Source: Gemmatimonadota bacterium (lineage in GTDB: Bacteria; Gemmatimonadota; Gemmatimonadetes; Longimicrobiales; Gaopeijiaceae). Taken from it: a stretch of 64,000 nt of DNA. The translations under genes were made by a program, and so were the position numbers. The stretch is from positions 1 to 64,000 of the forward strand of contig JAGWBP010000005.1 in assembly GCA_021295835.1 (NCBI GenBank), written 5' to 3'. The notes beneath the pieces were generated by a model. The model was not told the origin of the DNA. It did not search any database and was given only the letters and a program-made list of their open reading frames with translations. Positions 1 through 8,048 of the stretch are shown piece after piece (the first letter of the stretch is position 1; each line of letters opens with the position of its first letter).

Positions 1-175
1 CAGACAAAGAAGGAAGGAGTGTCAGATCGCCTCTGGCCCGGCTCTTGCGGACAACCGAATCCCCCTGTGGGGACTCCCGAACGGCGCTTCCACGCTCCCG
101 CCAAAGTGGACGGTTTCCCCGCCGTTACCCCACGACAGAAGATCCATGCGGGAAACGGCAGGAAACGCAGATCGT

Positions 176-437
176 GCAGTCCAAGTTGACTTTAGACGAC
201 TTCCTGCCGGGATTCAGACCTCAAGTGCTCTGCCGGGCTGGCAAGGCGCGACGAAGGGGGAATAGCAGCGCTACTGGCCCGAGGAGCAACGCAGAGCGCA
301 GCCTTGGAGTGGCAAATTGTATATCAGACATTACATAGTGTAATGTATACTTTACAGCATGGACGAGTGAAGCGAAGCGGCCAGTGCGGATGCACCGCCC
401 GTTCGAATGCCGGGCCGGATTTTGTCCACGGGGCTGC
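176..437. repeat. Composite intergenic repeat, longer relative of the 34.5-kb element
   Basis: This lies in the gene-free stretch 1-525 downstream of selB; I see no convincing gene there. A left end resembling GCAGTCC...TTGAC (176-190) faces a right end TGTCCACGGGGCTGC (423-437). Positions 238-284 match 34589-34634 closely, including CTGGCAAGGCGCGACGAAGG and a TAGCAGCGCTAC core. The segment around 399-437 matches about 34651-34687. The copy at 34.5 kb lacks about 110 bp present here, and that extra stretch contains a 39-bp TGTAAT/TTTACA array. The ends and the length difference are seen directly. That it moved as a unit is inference. Confidence 0.5.
318..356 (+). repeat. TGTAA/TTACA tandem palindrome array A
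   Basis: Two 18-bp palindromic units are separated by the 3-bp spacer tag. Unit 1 is degenerate (TGTATA-N6-ATTACA). Unit 2 is TGTAAT-GTATAC-TTTACA. This is one of five arrays with exactly this geometry in the window. It lies beyond the 3' end of selB, within the composite repeat at 176-437, so a promoter role for the visible gene is unlikely. Confidence 0.75.
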
Positions 438-525
438 CAAGGCCGACGAGAGCCACCCCGACTCCTCCATTCAGCCCATTCGGCTACTCTGGCACGACTG
501 GAGATCCAGTCGATCGGCTTCCCTG

Positions 526-2442
526 TCAGCGACGAACCCGCCGCCCCACCTCGCCCCTCTCGGTTACGCCGAGCGCGTCCAGGTGCTCCAGGATCGGGAT
601 CAGACGTCTGCGCGAGAGGGGCAGCACGCTCCGGAAGTCGGTCGGCCCCAGTCCTTCGCACCCCCCCAGTTCGTCTTCGATCCGCTCGGTGGCGCGATCG
701 AGCGCGTCGGCGGCTACCCAGAAGGTGTCGGCGATCAGCCGGACCTGCGCCCGTTCGGCCAGGAACGCGAGCACGTCGGCCGCTTCCGCCCACGAGCGGC
801 GCTCCGCCAGCTCGGCCGAAGTGAGACCCTCCAGGCCGACCTCTCCCAGAGCGTCCAGGAGTGCGCGCGCCATATCCCCCTGCGCAGAGGAGAGTTTCGC
901 CTCGAAGGTGGGGATCCTGGCGGTTGTCCCCTCGACTACCAGCTCGCCCCTATCCGCCAGCTCCCGGGCTAGGGAGTCGGCGAGCGACCCATGCGCGTGG
1001 GGTGGAAGGGCGGCCCGCAGCACCGATAGAGGCACTCCCGCCTCCAGGGGGCGGCGGCGATGGTGGGCCTCGGTGGCAGCCAGGATGAGTCTCTCTCCAC
1101 GACTGGCGATGTGGCGACCGAAGAGTGCGCCGTCGAGGAGACGAACGCCGTGTTCGGCAGCCGCGAGCTCGACGGCGTGGTCGTGCGCCCCCACCCACCC
1201 CGCCCGCAGGGCGAGCAGTCCCATATCCACTCCCTCCCATCCGGCGAGCGCAACCGCACCCGCCACTGCACGCAAATCCCCCTGGGAGATGTCGCCAAGG
1301 GCGTCCCCTATCGATGGCGAAACCCGCTTGCGCTTGGGCGGGGTGGGCTCCAGAACCTGTGCGCCTGCGATCGTGCGCGGAGGGGAGTAGCAGCGCAGGA
1401 CGAGGAGATCGCCCGCGCGGGCCACGACGGCCTCCTCGAGCCTAAGCTGGGCGAGCGCCGACTCCCCAGGCGCTATCCGGTCAGCCTCCAGAAGTGCAAC
1501 GCGCGCCATGACCTCGACGGTGCCGAGGTGGACTCGGAGGCGCTGGCCATGCTCCACGGGGGCGCCGCTCTCCGGGTGCATCTGCATGGACACCGTCAGC
1601 ATCATGGAGCTCGACCAGCTCCGGTCGGTGACGAGCACATCGCCCCGGCCGACAAGGCCGCGCCGCACGGCCGCTCCGGTCAGCGCGAGAGCCGCTCGCT
1701 GGCCCGCCAGAGCTTCGCCGACCCCAATTCCGTGCACCTCGACGGCGCGGACGCGGGCTCCGGCGTCGAGTGGGAGGATGCGCACCGTCGCGCCGCTCTC
1801 GATCCGCCCCGACCAGAGGGTGCCGGTCGCCACCGTGCCGGCCCCTTCGATGGTGAAGACCCGGTCGATCGGCAGTCGCGCAAGATCGTCCACTGGCTGC
1901 CCTCCAGCCTGGGCGGCCGCAACTAGCAGCGCTTCCTTCAGCTCGGCGATGCCGGTTCCGCTTGCAACCGACGTGGGCACGATCGGAGAGTCGGCGTAGG
2001 GGGTCGCGGCCAGCAGCTCCTCCACCTCCTCGCGGACCAGTTCCATCCACTCCGCCTCGACCAGGTCGGCCTTGGTCAGGGCGACCACCACTGCATCTAC
2101 CTCCAGCAACTGGACAATCGCCAGGTGTTCGCGCGTCTGCGGCATCACTCCTTCGTCGGCAGCTACGACGAGCAGGACGATGTCCATCCCGGTCGCGCCG
2201 GCCACCATCGTGCGGACGAAGCCCTCGTGGCCGGGCACATCGACGATCCCGAAGGATGTGCCAAGCCCCGTCTCGTAGCGGGCGAAGCCCAGCTCGATAG
2301 TGATTCCGCGGCGCTTTTCCTCGGCGAGGCGGTCGGTGTCCACCCCGGTGAGTGCACGCACGAGCGCCGTCTTTCCGTGGTCGATGTGCCCAGCGGTGCC
2401 GAGAATCAGTCCCCCCCTAGGCGCACCTCGGTCACCGTTCAC
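526..2442 (-). CDS. selB: Selenocysteine-specific elongation factor SelB
   Basis: This is the GTPase that delivers Sec-tRNA to in-frame UGA codons on the ribosome. The 638-residue protein has a G1 motif GHIDHGKT at about residues 18-25, a G3 motif DVPGHE at 68-73, and TKAD (G4) near 125. EF-Tu-like barrel domains follow, and then a C-terminal region of about 250 residues expected to form the winged helices that bind SECIS RNA. The GTG start at 2442 gives a GTGA overlap with the recO stop, which decides it over the much longer upstream frame. It is last in the nuclease-like/membrane protein/recO/selB run. No selA, selD or tRNA-Sec was seen in the window, so they must lie elsewhere if the system works. 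The family call is strong. Confidence 0.93.
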   Translation of the reverse strand: MNGDRGAPRGGLILGTAGHIDHGKTALVRALTGVDTDRLAEEKRRGITIELGFARYETGLGTSFGIVDVPGHEGFVRTMVAGATGMDIVLLVVAADEGVMPQTREHLAIVQLLEVDAVVVALTKADLVEAEWMELVREEVEELLAATPYADSPIVPTSVASGTGIAELKEALLVAAAQAGGQPVDDLARLPIDRVFTIEGAGTVATGTLWSGRIESGATVRILPLDAGARVRAVEVHGIGVGEALAGQRAALALTGAAVRRGLVGRGDVLVTDRSWSSSMMLTVSMQMHPESGAPVEHGQRLRVHLGTVEVMARVALLEADRIAPGESALAQLRLEEAVVARAGDLLVLRCYSPPRTIAGAQVLEPTPPKRKRVSPSIGDALGDISQGDLRAVAGAVALAGWEGVDMGLLALRAGWVGAHDHAVELAAAEHGVRLLDGALFGRHIASRGERLILAATEAHHRRRPLEAGVPLSVLRAALPPHAHGSLADSLARELADRGELVVEGTTARIPTFEAKLSSAQGDMARALLDALGEVGLEGLTSAELAERRSWAEAADVLAFLAERAQVRLIADTFWVAADALDRATERIEDELGGCEGLGPTDFRSVLPLSRRRLIPILEHLDALGVTERGEVGRRVRR

Positions 2443-3179
2443 GCCGATGGAGCTACGAAGCGAAGCGAGGCGAGCGGGCGCCCCCCCAGGAGGTGATGGG
2501 CGGTGAAGTCCTGCAGGAGCGACAGGTGGGAGCGCACTCCGCGGAGGTCGCCGGGGACGTCGCCGCGGAGCAGAAGGTCGAGCTGGCCCCGGGCCAGCGG
2601 TCCCACTCGCCGCGACCCAGGCGGGTGCCGGCACTCCGGTCCCACGACGCCTCCACCCGCGATATCGAAGCGAGCCATATCGCGCTCCCCGAGTCCGCCG
2701 CCGCAAGCGGTGCAGCTATGCAGCTCGGGCCCGAAGCCCAGCACTTCGACCATCCTCCAGCAGAGCGCAAGCACCTCCCCGGCAATGTCGTTGGGCGAGC
2801 TCCGGGCCAGCCGTGAGAGGCCGTCGGTTAGCGCCCGATAGAGGCGAGGGTTCGGCTCCTGTCCCCCATGTCGGAGGATCAGCTCGGCTGCGACGGACGC
2901 GCCCGAAAGGCGGCGAAAGTCGTTGGCGAGCCCCATCTGCAGGTCGGTGGGGGTGAACTCGACGAGCGTCTGCAGGTCGCGGCCCTCGCGGTGCGCGATC
3001 ACGGCGGTGCCCTCGGCGTAGGTGCCGACCGCTCCCTCGCCCTGCGAGGCCCGGCGGCGCACTCCCTTCGCCATCACGCCCACTAGGCCGAGGTCGCGGG
3101 TGAGCAACCGGAGCACCCGGCTGGTCTCTGAGTACGGATGGGAGCGAAGGAGCACTGCGGGCGTCGTCACTCGGGACAT
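2439..3179 (-). CDS. recO: DNA repair protein RecO
   Basis: RecO loads RecA in the RecFOR gap-repair pathway. The 246-residue product starts MSRVTTPAVLLRSHPYSETS, the typical OB-fold N-terminus. It continues with the GLVGVMAKGVRR segment and has a CxxC pair (HSCTACGG) followed by a further Cys near the usual zinc site. An upstream in-frame extension exists but would overlap the preceding gene. The ATG at 3179 leaves a 46-bp gap and matches family length. Its TGA overlaps the selB GTG, indicating translational coupling. Pairing recO with selB has no obvious functional logic and probably reflects operon packing. Confidence 0.92.
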   Translation of the reverse strand: MSRVTTPAVLLRSHPYSETSRVLRLLTRDLGLVGVMAKGVRRRASQGEGAVGTYAEGTAVIAHREGRDLQTLVEFTPTDLQMGLANDFRRLSGASVAAELILRHGGQEPNPRLYRALTDGLSRLARSSPNDIAGEVLALCWRMVEVLGFGPELHSCTACGGGLGERDMARFDIAGGGVVGPECRHPPGSRRVGPLARGQLDLLLRGDVPGDLRGVRSHLSLLQDFTAHHLLGGRPLASLRFVAPSA

Positions 3180-3225
3180 GCGCCGCACTCGCCGCCAGCC
3201 GCGTGGGTGCCCGGGTCCGGCCAAC

Positions 3226-4380
3226 TCACCGTCCGATCTCCTCCAGGAGCACTCCACGGCGGTGCCGGTGCTCCTCTTCCGAGATCCGCCCCGCCGCCCG
3301 ATCGGCGTCGAGCCGCGCAATCGCCGTCACCGCCTCGCGCCTCCGGGCACTCGGGCCTCGCCGCTGCTCGCCGCCATGCCACGGCCGTCGTCGCGCCGCC
3401 AGCGCAGCTCCCATCCCCGCCAGAGCGAGCGCCACGATCACTGCCGTCCATGCGGTTGCCCCGGCCCCCGCGCTGTCGGACCCTGCCCGCACCGTCACTA
3501 CGGAGGGGGCCACATCGCGCGCCGCGAAGCGACGATAGAGTGCGCCGTCCACCTCGACCGGGTCGGCGTCGAGCAGTCCCACAACCGCTACCTCGTCGGC
3601 TGGCTCGCGCACCAGGATCTCCATCGAGCCGGTCGGCACCTCCAGCGGAATCTCGAAGTGGCTCGCCGCAATGGCATAGCGCGCAAAGAAGACGTTCGCG
3701 CCGGGCGGCAGCGGCTCCACGATAGCGATCCGGCCAGCTTCGAGCGTGGGAACGACGGTGCCCATCCCGCTCGCTCCCACATCCACGTCGGCGACATCGG
3801 CCGGAAGGGCGTGCGACCAGGCAGCCACGCCGCTCTCCGAGACCAGGGTGGCGCCGTAGCCGTTATGGAGCTCGAAGAGCTCTGCGATCTCCCACCCGGT
3901 GGAATCGGTGCGCGTCGCGAAGATGCTCCGGGCGCGCAGCTCGGCGGGATTGGCGGGGCCCGATCGCAGGGCGGGATACGCCTGGATCAGATAGGGCTGG
4001 ATCTCCGGAGCGCCGCTGAAGGTAGGCCCGAAATAGAGCACCCCCTGGTGGTGGATCGCCGCAAAGAAGAGCTCGCCGGGCTCGGGGCTCGCAGGGATCG
4101 GCAGCTCGAATGCTCCGTCTCGGCCCACCCGGACGCTGTCCGCGCTCCCCGAGAAGGCGGCCGAGACCCGGTGCAGCACGACTGTCCCGGTATCCGCAGG
4201 CACGTCGCCAATCATCACCTGCCCCCTTAGGGCGCCGCGCAGTTGCGCCTCGGCGCCCCCGGTGGCGAAGGCGAAGAGCATCCCGGCGGCGACCAGACCT
4301 CCGACCGCGTGCGTGCCGGGCAGCCTACGCCTCAAAGCGGCCGAGGTCCTCCGGACGAAGGTGCCTGAGGTGCTCGGCAA
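3226..4380 (-). CDS. Secreted/membrane protein with C-terminal anchor and SHOCT-like tail
   Basis: No specific function is recognised. The protein (up to 384 residues) has an Arg-rich N-terminus, a hydrophobic signal-like stretch ending ...GGAEAQ, then a region rich in beta strands. The start of that region (RGQVMIGDVPADTG) resembles carboxypeptidase-regulatory-like folds. A single transmembrane segment follows (WTAVIVALALAGMGAALA), then a basic tail and a short helical motif (ARLDADRAAGRISEEE) resembling SHOCT modules. The start is uncertain: the TTG at 4380 overlaps the nuclease-like gene by about 55 bp, while another TTG at 4335 would overlap by only 11 bp. It probably sits in the inner membrane with an extracytoplasmic domain. 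It is co-directional with recO and selB. Confidence 0.6.
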   Translation of the reverse strand: MPSTSGTFVRRTSAALRRRLPGTHAVGGLVAAGMLFAFATGGAEAQLRGALRGQVMIGDVPADTGTVVLHRVSAAFSGSADSVRVGRDGAFELPIPASPEPGELFFAAIHHQGVLYFGPTFSGAPEIQPYLIQAYPALRSGPANPAELRARSIFATRTDSTGWEIAELFELHNGYGATLVSESGVAAWSHALPADVADVDVGASGMGTVVPTLEAGRIAIVEPLPPGANVFFARYAIAASHFEIPLEVPTGSMEILVREPADEVAVVGLLDADPVEVDGALYRRFAARDVAPSVVTVRAGSDSAGAGATAWTAVIVALALAGMGAALAARRRPWHGGEQRRGPSARRREAVTAIARLDADRAAGRISEEEHRHRRGVLLEEIGR

Positions 4381-4834
4381 GCTGATCGGCGCTCATCTGG
4401 CTCTCGGTTTCGCCGTCCTCCTCGCCCTCTACGACTTCGACCGACCCACCGACCTCGGCCAGGAGGGAGTCGTCGGCGAAGATGCGCGCCTCCAGGCGCA
4501 GTGCGAGGGCGATCGAATCGGAGGGGCGCGCGTCGACCGAGATGAGGCTTCCACCCCGGTCGATGATCATCTCGGCGAAGTAGGTGCTCTCCTCGACCCT
4601 GTTGATGAGCACCCGCTGCAGACTCCCACCCATTCCACTCACGACCGCCGCGAGGAGGTCGTGAGTCAGCGGCCGCTGAAAGGAGTAGCCCCCCATCTGC
4701 ATGGCGATGGCACTCGCCTCGCGCGGGCCGATCCAGATCGGGAGTATCCGGTCGCTGCCGACCTCGCGAAGTATCACCACCGGCGACTTCGAGGCGCGGT
4801 CCAGCGCGAGGCTCTTGACTGAGACCTCGATCAT
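4325..4834 (-). CDS. Bifunctional nuclease family protein (DUF151)
   Basis: The protein of about 169 residues begins MIEVSVKSLALDRASKSPVV. It carries the family core: LPIWIGPREASAIAMQMGG, a PLTHDLL segment, and DARPSDSIALALR. Members of this family have been described as having RNase/DNase activity, but most are uncharacterised. The start at 4834 was chosen because the family begins at this Met; the upstream extension is not conserved in character. The C-terminus is acidic (VVEGEEDGETE). It is first in the run that continues to recO and selB. Confidence 0.85.
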   Translation of the reverse strand: MIEVSVKSLALDRASKSPVVILREVGSDRILPIWIGPREASAIAMQMGGYSFQRPLTHDLLAAVVSGMGGSLQRVLINRVEESTYFAEMIIDRGGSLISVDARPSDSIALALRLEARIFADDSLLAEVGGSVEVVEGEEDGETESQMSADQLAEHLRHLRPEDLGRFEA

Positions 4835-4940
4835 CGTCGGCCCCCAGCAGCCACCTCCCACGTAGTGGCGCTGAATCCCCGCTGGATCGCTTGGCTAGCG
4901 CGCGAGTCTGTCCAAGGACTGCTGGGTCGGGCGTCTCGAA

Positions 4941-6125
4941 TCATAGCCCTAGCGCCGTCCCGAGGTCATCTGCGCGGTCGGTGCGCTCCCAGGCAAATAG
5001 GCTCAGGGCACGGCCCTCCCGCTCCACCGTCCGCGGGGTTCTCCCGAAGTGGCCGTACGCCGCCGTGCAGCGAAATACCGGCCCTCCTAGCCCGAGGTCG
5101 CGGATGATCGCCTGCGGGGTGAAGTCGAAGACCTCGGCGACTCCGCCGGATAGCTTGCCGTCAGGGAGCGCCCCGGTGCCGAAGGAGTCTACCCAGATCT
5201 GCACCGGGTCGGGTCGGCCGATCGCGTAGGCGAGGCGCACCTCGGCCCGGGAGGCGGCACCTGCAGCCACCAGGTTCTTCGCCGCCCATCTGGCCGCATA
5301 GGCCCCGGAGCGGTCGACCTTGGTGGCGTCCTTCCCCGAAAAGGCGCCGCCGCCGTGCCTCCCCATCCCGCCGTATGTGTCCACGATGACCTTGCGTCCG
5401 GTCAGCCCGGCGTCTGCCGCAGGGCCGCCGAGCACGAAGCTGCCGCTCGGGTTTACGTGCACGACCGTGCACTCGGGGTCGAAGTGAGCAGGTGGGAGAG
5501 TCGGCTCGACGACCTCGGCGATCAGCTCGTCGCGGATCTCGGCCTGGGAGAGTGGCCTCCCCAGGTGCTCGGCCGCGTGCTGGGCGCTGACCACCACCGT
5601 GGCAATTCGCACCGGCCTGCCGCCCTCGTACTCGTAGGTGACCTGCGACTTGCCGTCGGGGCGCAGCCACCCAATGGCGCCGGACTTGCGCACCTCGGCG
5701 AGCCGAAATGCGAGGGCATGGGCAGCCGCGATGGGGGCCGGAATCAGGCTCGGCGTCTCGTCGCACGCGTACCCGAACATCATGCCCTGGTCCCCCGCGC
5801 CACCGCCGTCCACCCCTGCCGCTATCTCGCGCGACTGGCTCGCCAGCGCCACCCGGCCGGCCCCGTCGGCGGCGTACAGCCCCGGGTCGTAGCCGACCTC
5901 GGTGAGCACGCTCTCAACCAGCCGTGGCACGTCCGGCGGCTCCGCCGACAAGGCGATCTCACCCGCCACCATGAAGGCGCTCGCCGCGAGCAGCGTCTCG
6001 CATGCCACGCGCGCCTCCGGGTCTTCGGCCAGGACGGCGTCGACCACCGCGTCGGAGATCTGGTCTGCGACCTTGTCCGGGTGGCCTTCCGTCACCGACT
6101 CGGAGGTAAAGAGGCTCGGGCTCAA
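4941..6125 (-). CDS. metK: S-adenosylmethionine synthetase
   Basis: MetK makes SAM from methionine and ATP. The 394-residue protein has the N-terminal FTSESVTEGHPDKVADQISDA signature with its ATP-binding His. Further on are GAGDQGMMFGYA (the hexapeptide-like motif) and GGGAFSGKDATKVDRS (P-loop-like), then the conserved C-terminus VFRCTAAYGHFGR. The apparent start is TTG. It lies 13 bp after hpf, so the two are probably co-transcribed. I looked upstream for a SAM riboswitch but found none: hpf occupies the adjacent sequence. Confidence 0.96.
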   Translation of the reverse strand: MSPSLFTSESVTEGHPDKVADQISDAVVDAVLAEDPEARVACETLLAASAFMVAGEIALSAEPPDVPRLVESVLTEVGYDPGLYAADGAGRVALASQSREIAAGVDGGGAGDQGMMFGYACDETPSLIPAPIAAAHALAFRLAEVRKSGAIGWLRPDGKSQVTYEYEGGRPVRIATVVVSAQHAAEHLGRPLSQAEIRDELIAEVVEPTLPPAHFDPECTVVHVNPSGSFVLGGPAADAGLTGRKVIVDTYGGMGRHGGGAFSGKDATKVDRSGAYAARWAAKNLVAAGAASRAEVRLAYAIGRPDPVQIWVDSFGTGALPDGKLSGGVAEVFDFTPQAIIRDLGLGGPVFRCTAAYGHFGRTPRTVEREGRALSLFAWERTDRADDLGTALGL

Positions 6126-6138
6126 GGTGGCTGCCTAC

Positions 6139-6474
6139 TCAGTACGATGGACCGGGGGACTCATGGCGGTGGTCCCTGCGCCTGGATCGGTCGCGCCTCA
6201 GACGCCTCCTGACGTGGGCGTCGAGGTCGTCCAGTGCGGCCCGGAAGTCGCCGCCGGAGCCGGCCGCAACCAGCGCCTGGCGACGGCGTCTGGACACGAT
6301 CGCCTCGACCGAGTGCTCGCGGCCCTCGAGTCGAAAGACGACGCTCGCCTCCATCATGTCGGTGTCGAAGCGGGGCCAGCGTTCGGAAATCGCCTGCGCA
6401 CGCAGTCGCAACTCATCGTCCACTTCGCATCCCTGCGCGGTAATTCGCGTCGGTATCAAGGTGGCTGCCTCCAT
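6139..6474 (-). CDS. hpf: Ribosome hibernation factor, short HPF/RaiA type
   Basis: This small protein of 111 residues begins MEAATLIPTRITAQGCEVDD. It follows the HPF/RaiA pattern: an N-terminal strand, helix (ELRLRAQAISERWPRF), strands (MEASVVFRLEGREHSVEAIV) and a second amphipathic helix (FRAALDDLDAHVRRRLRRDR). It ends in a very basic RSRRRDHRH tail that could contact rRNA. It lacks the C-terminal dimerisation domain of long HPF. The Met at 6474 was chosen over an upstream one because homology begins there. It is followed by metK. A TGTAA/TTACA array lies about 135 bp upstream. Confidence 0.8.
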   Translation of the reverse strand: MEAATLIPTRITAQGCEVDDELRLRAQAISERWPRFDTDMMEASVVFRLEGREHSVEAIVSRRRRQALVAAGSGGDFRAALDDLDAHVRRRLRRDRSRRRDHRHESPGPSY

Positions 6475-6610
6475 GGAGGTAACTCGCACGAGTCCGCGCC
6501 CCGATGTGCTACCGGAGCGGGACAGAAAGATACCACGCCCCACCCCGAGGGGAACTTCGTACCCGGGTCGTCTCCCCTCCGTGCGGACCGCTGCGCTCGC
6601 CTGTCCACAG

Positions 6611-6649
6611 TGTAATGAATGCTTTACAATGTGTAATGTACGCTTTACA
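6611..6649 (+). repeat. TGTAA/TTACA tandem palindrome array B
   Basis: The units are TGTAATGAATGCTTTACA (6611-6628) and TGTAATGTACGCTTTACA (6632-6649), with the spacer atg. Both are perfect in the outer TGTAAT/TTTACA arms. The right flank, CAATGCCTGTACCCGTGGC, resembles the flank of array E at 62 kb. The left flank GCCTGTCCACAG is also shared with array E. The array sits between hpf (divergent) and the truncated integrase. Confidence 0.85.
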
Positions 6650-6669
6650 ATGCCTGTACCCGTGGCTTC

Positions 6670-7230
6670 GCTCGCAAGTCCGTGGCCACCGTGTCCGCCG
6701 ACGTGGGGGCCGTCCGCTGGTTCGCCAGCGCCGCCGGAGTCGCCGGGGCCTCCGCCATGGGCCGGGACGCCACTGCGGACGCGCGCCGGGACGGGGACCG
6801 CCGCCGCAGGGGCCGGGGCCAGGCCGGGGCCGTCACGTGGCGGGCCGCCGACAGGATCAGCCGCCTAGCCGCCGGGGACGGAACGCCGAAGGACCTCCGG
6901 GACGCCGCGCTCGTCGCCGTCGCCTCCGACCTGTGCGCCCGCGTCTCCGAAGTCGCCGCCCTGCGGGTCCGGGACGTAACGGCCGCAACGGACGGAAGCG
7001 CTACCGTCGAAGTCGGGCAGGCCAAGACGGGCAAGAGCCGGACCGGCTACCTCCGGGCCTCCACCGTCCGCAGGCTGGACGCATGGCGCACCGCCGGGGA
7101 CATGGACACGGGGGACGTGCCGCTGCCTGTTGCGTGCTAACATGCCGCGCCAGGGAGGCGCTTCGGCGCCACGGGGGCCAGCTTCTCGGGGCAATGCGCC
7201 CCGCCGACGTGCATCCGGGGCTAGTCGAAT
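6670..7230 (+). pseudogene. Truncated tyrosine recombinase (phage-type integrase) remnant
   Basis: The open segment 6682-7140 reads like the middle of a tyrosine recombinase. A core-binding-type stretch (VATVSADVGAVRWFASAAGV) precedes LRDAALVAVASDLCARVSEVAALRVRDV, whose CARVSEV contains the catalytic Arg-I region. The beta-strand lysine motif follows (GQAKTGKSRTGYL). The N-terminus is missing. After a TAA at 7138-7140 only degraded continuation is visible, and the HxxR and nucleophile Tyr motifs are absent. It should be inactive. It abuts array B on its left and an accessory gene on its right, marking this stretch as a former integration locus. The recombinase call is from motif recognition only. 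Confidence 0.7.
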
Positions 7231-8012
7231 ATCACTCCGGAGTACTCGCAGCGCACGAAAAAGTCCTCGACGTGCTCCGGCATCCCTTCGGGAACCACGA
7301 CGAAGCGCCCCTCGCGGACGCGCTGGTCGCGCGTAGCGGCGTGGGCTGCACTCGCCTTGTCGACGGTGGGGCCGAACAGGTAGCCGCCCGCCCGGCACCA
7401 CGGCGTGTCGTGGAAGGTGTCGTTTCCATCCACGCATTCCGGGGCCGTCCCATGCCCCATCGCCGGATCGCATACCGGGGGCCGCTCGCTCCGCTCGAAC
7501 ACGTCGCGCACGTAGGCCGGGCCGCGCTCCGGATCCGCCCGCATGATGGTGAACAGCGCATCGGAGGTCCCGCCCTCGTACACCCGCACCAGCAGGTCGA
7601 AGGCGCGGGGGTAGGGCGTGCCTGCCGGGGGGGGCAGGGGATAGCAGCATGTATCCGCCGCCAGTGGATGGCCAGAAGGAAGGGGGCGGGGGTGGCCCGC
7701 GTCCACCGCAGCCGCCAGGGCGAACCTGGCGCCAATCTGGACACGCTCGGGAAGCGTGGTGTCGGCCGCCATCGCGGCCACCCTGTCGGCGAAGGCGTCG
7801 AGCTCGGCCGCCGGGCGCGGCCCGGACACCTGGCGGAGGATGTGGGTGGCGGGTGCTTCGGGCGACGACCATCGCCACTTTGCCGCGTCCGGCAGCTCCT
7901 CCAGCCGCAGATACTCCAGCGCCTCCTCGATTGTCGGCTCCTGGGCGGCCGCCGGGATCGCCGGAGGCAGCCAGGCCAGGGCCGCCGCGGCGGCCATCGT
8001 CAAGGTTCTCAT
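7221..8012 (-). CDS. Secreted protein of unknown function
   Basis: The 263-residue protein has a clear signal peptide (MRTLTMAAAAALAWLPPAIPAAAQ) and a short helical region (EEALEYLRLEELPDAAKWRW). The middle is helical (AFADRVAAMAADTTLPERVQIGARFALAAAV), followed by a Cys-containing C-terminal half with pairs such as TCCYPLP, PVCDPA and PECVDG. The cysteines suggest disulphides in the periplasm or outside the cell. I do not recognise the family. It lies 36 bp downstream of the frameshifted HExxH gene and may have been co-transcribed with it. Its 3' end runs into the degraded integrase, so it probably belongs to an acquired segment. Confidence 0.65.
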   Translation of the reverse strand: MRTLTMAAAAALAWLPPAIPAAAQEPTIEEALEYLRLEELPDAAKWRWSSPEAPATHILRQVSGPRPAAELDAFADRVAAMAADTTLPERVQIGARFALAAAVDAGHPRPLPSGHPLAADTCCYPLPPPAGTPYPRAFDLLVRVYEGGTSDALFTIMRADPERGPAYVRDVFERSERPPVCDPAMGHGTAPECVDGNDTFHDTPWCRAGGYLFGPTVDKASAAHAATRDQRVREGRFVVVPEGMPEHVEDFFVRCEYSGVIFD

Positions 8013-8048
8013 CGGTCGGTTCCTCTCTATTCCTGTCGTCTCGGTTCT

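Noticed and set aside
396..416. A GTTCGAATGC stretch resembling a tRNA T-loop
   Set aside because: The flanking arms do not pair as a T-stem, and no D-arm, anticodon arm or acceptor stem is visible. It is part of the repeat shared with 34.5 kb.
421..545. Possible tRNA-Sec or tRNA-Ser on the minus strand near the selB end
   Set aside because: Some tRNA-like words occur (GCCGAATGG), but no coherent cloverleaf with an anticodon arm forms.
6126..6138. SAM riboswitch ahead of metK
   Set aside because: Only 13 bp separate metK from hpf, and no aptamer-like structure was seen upstream of hpf.
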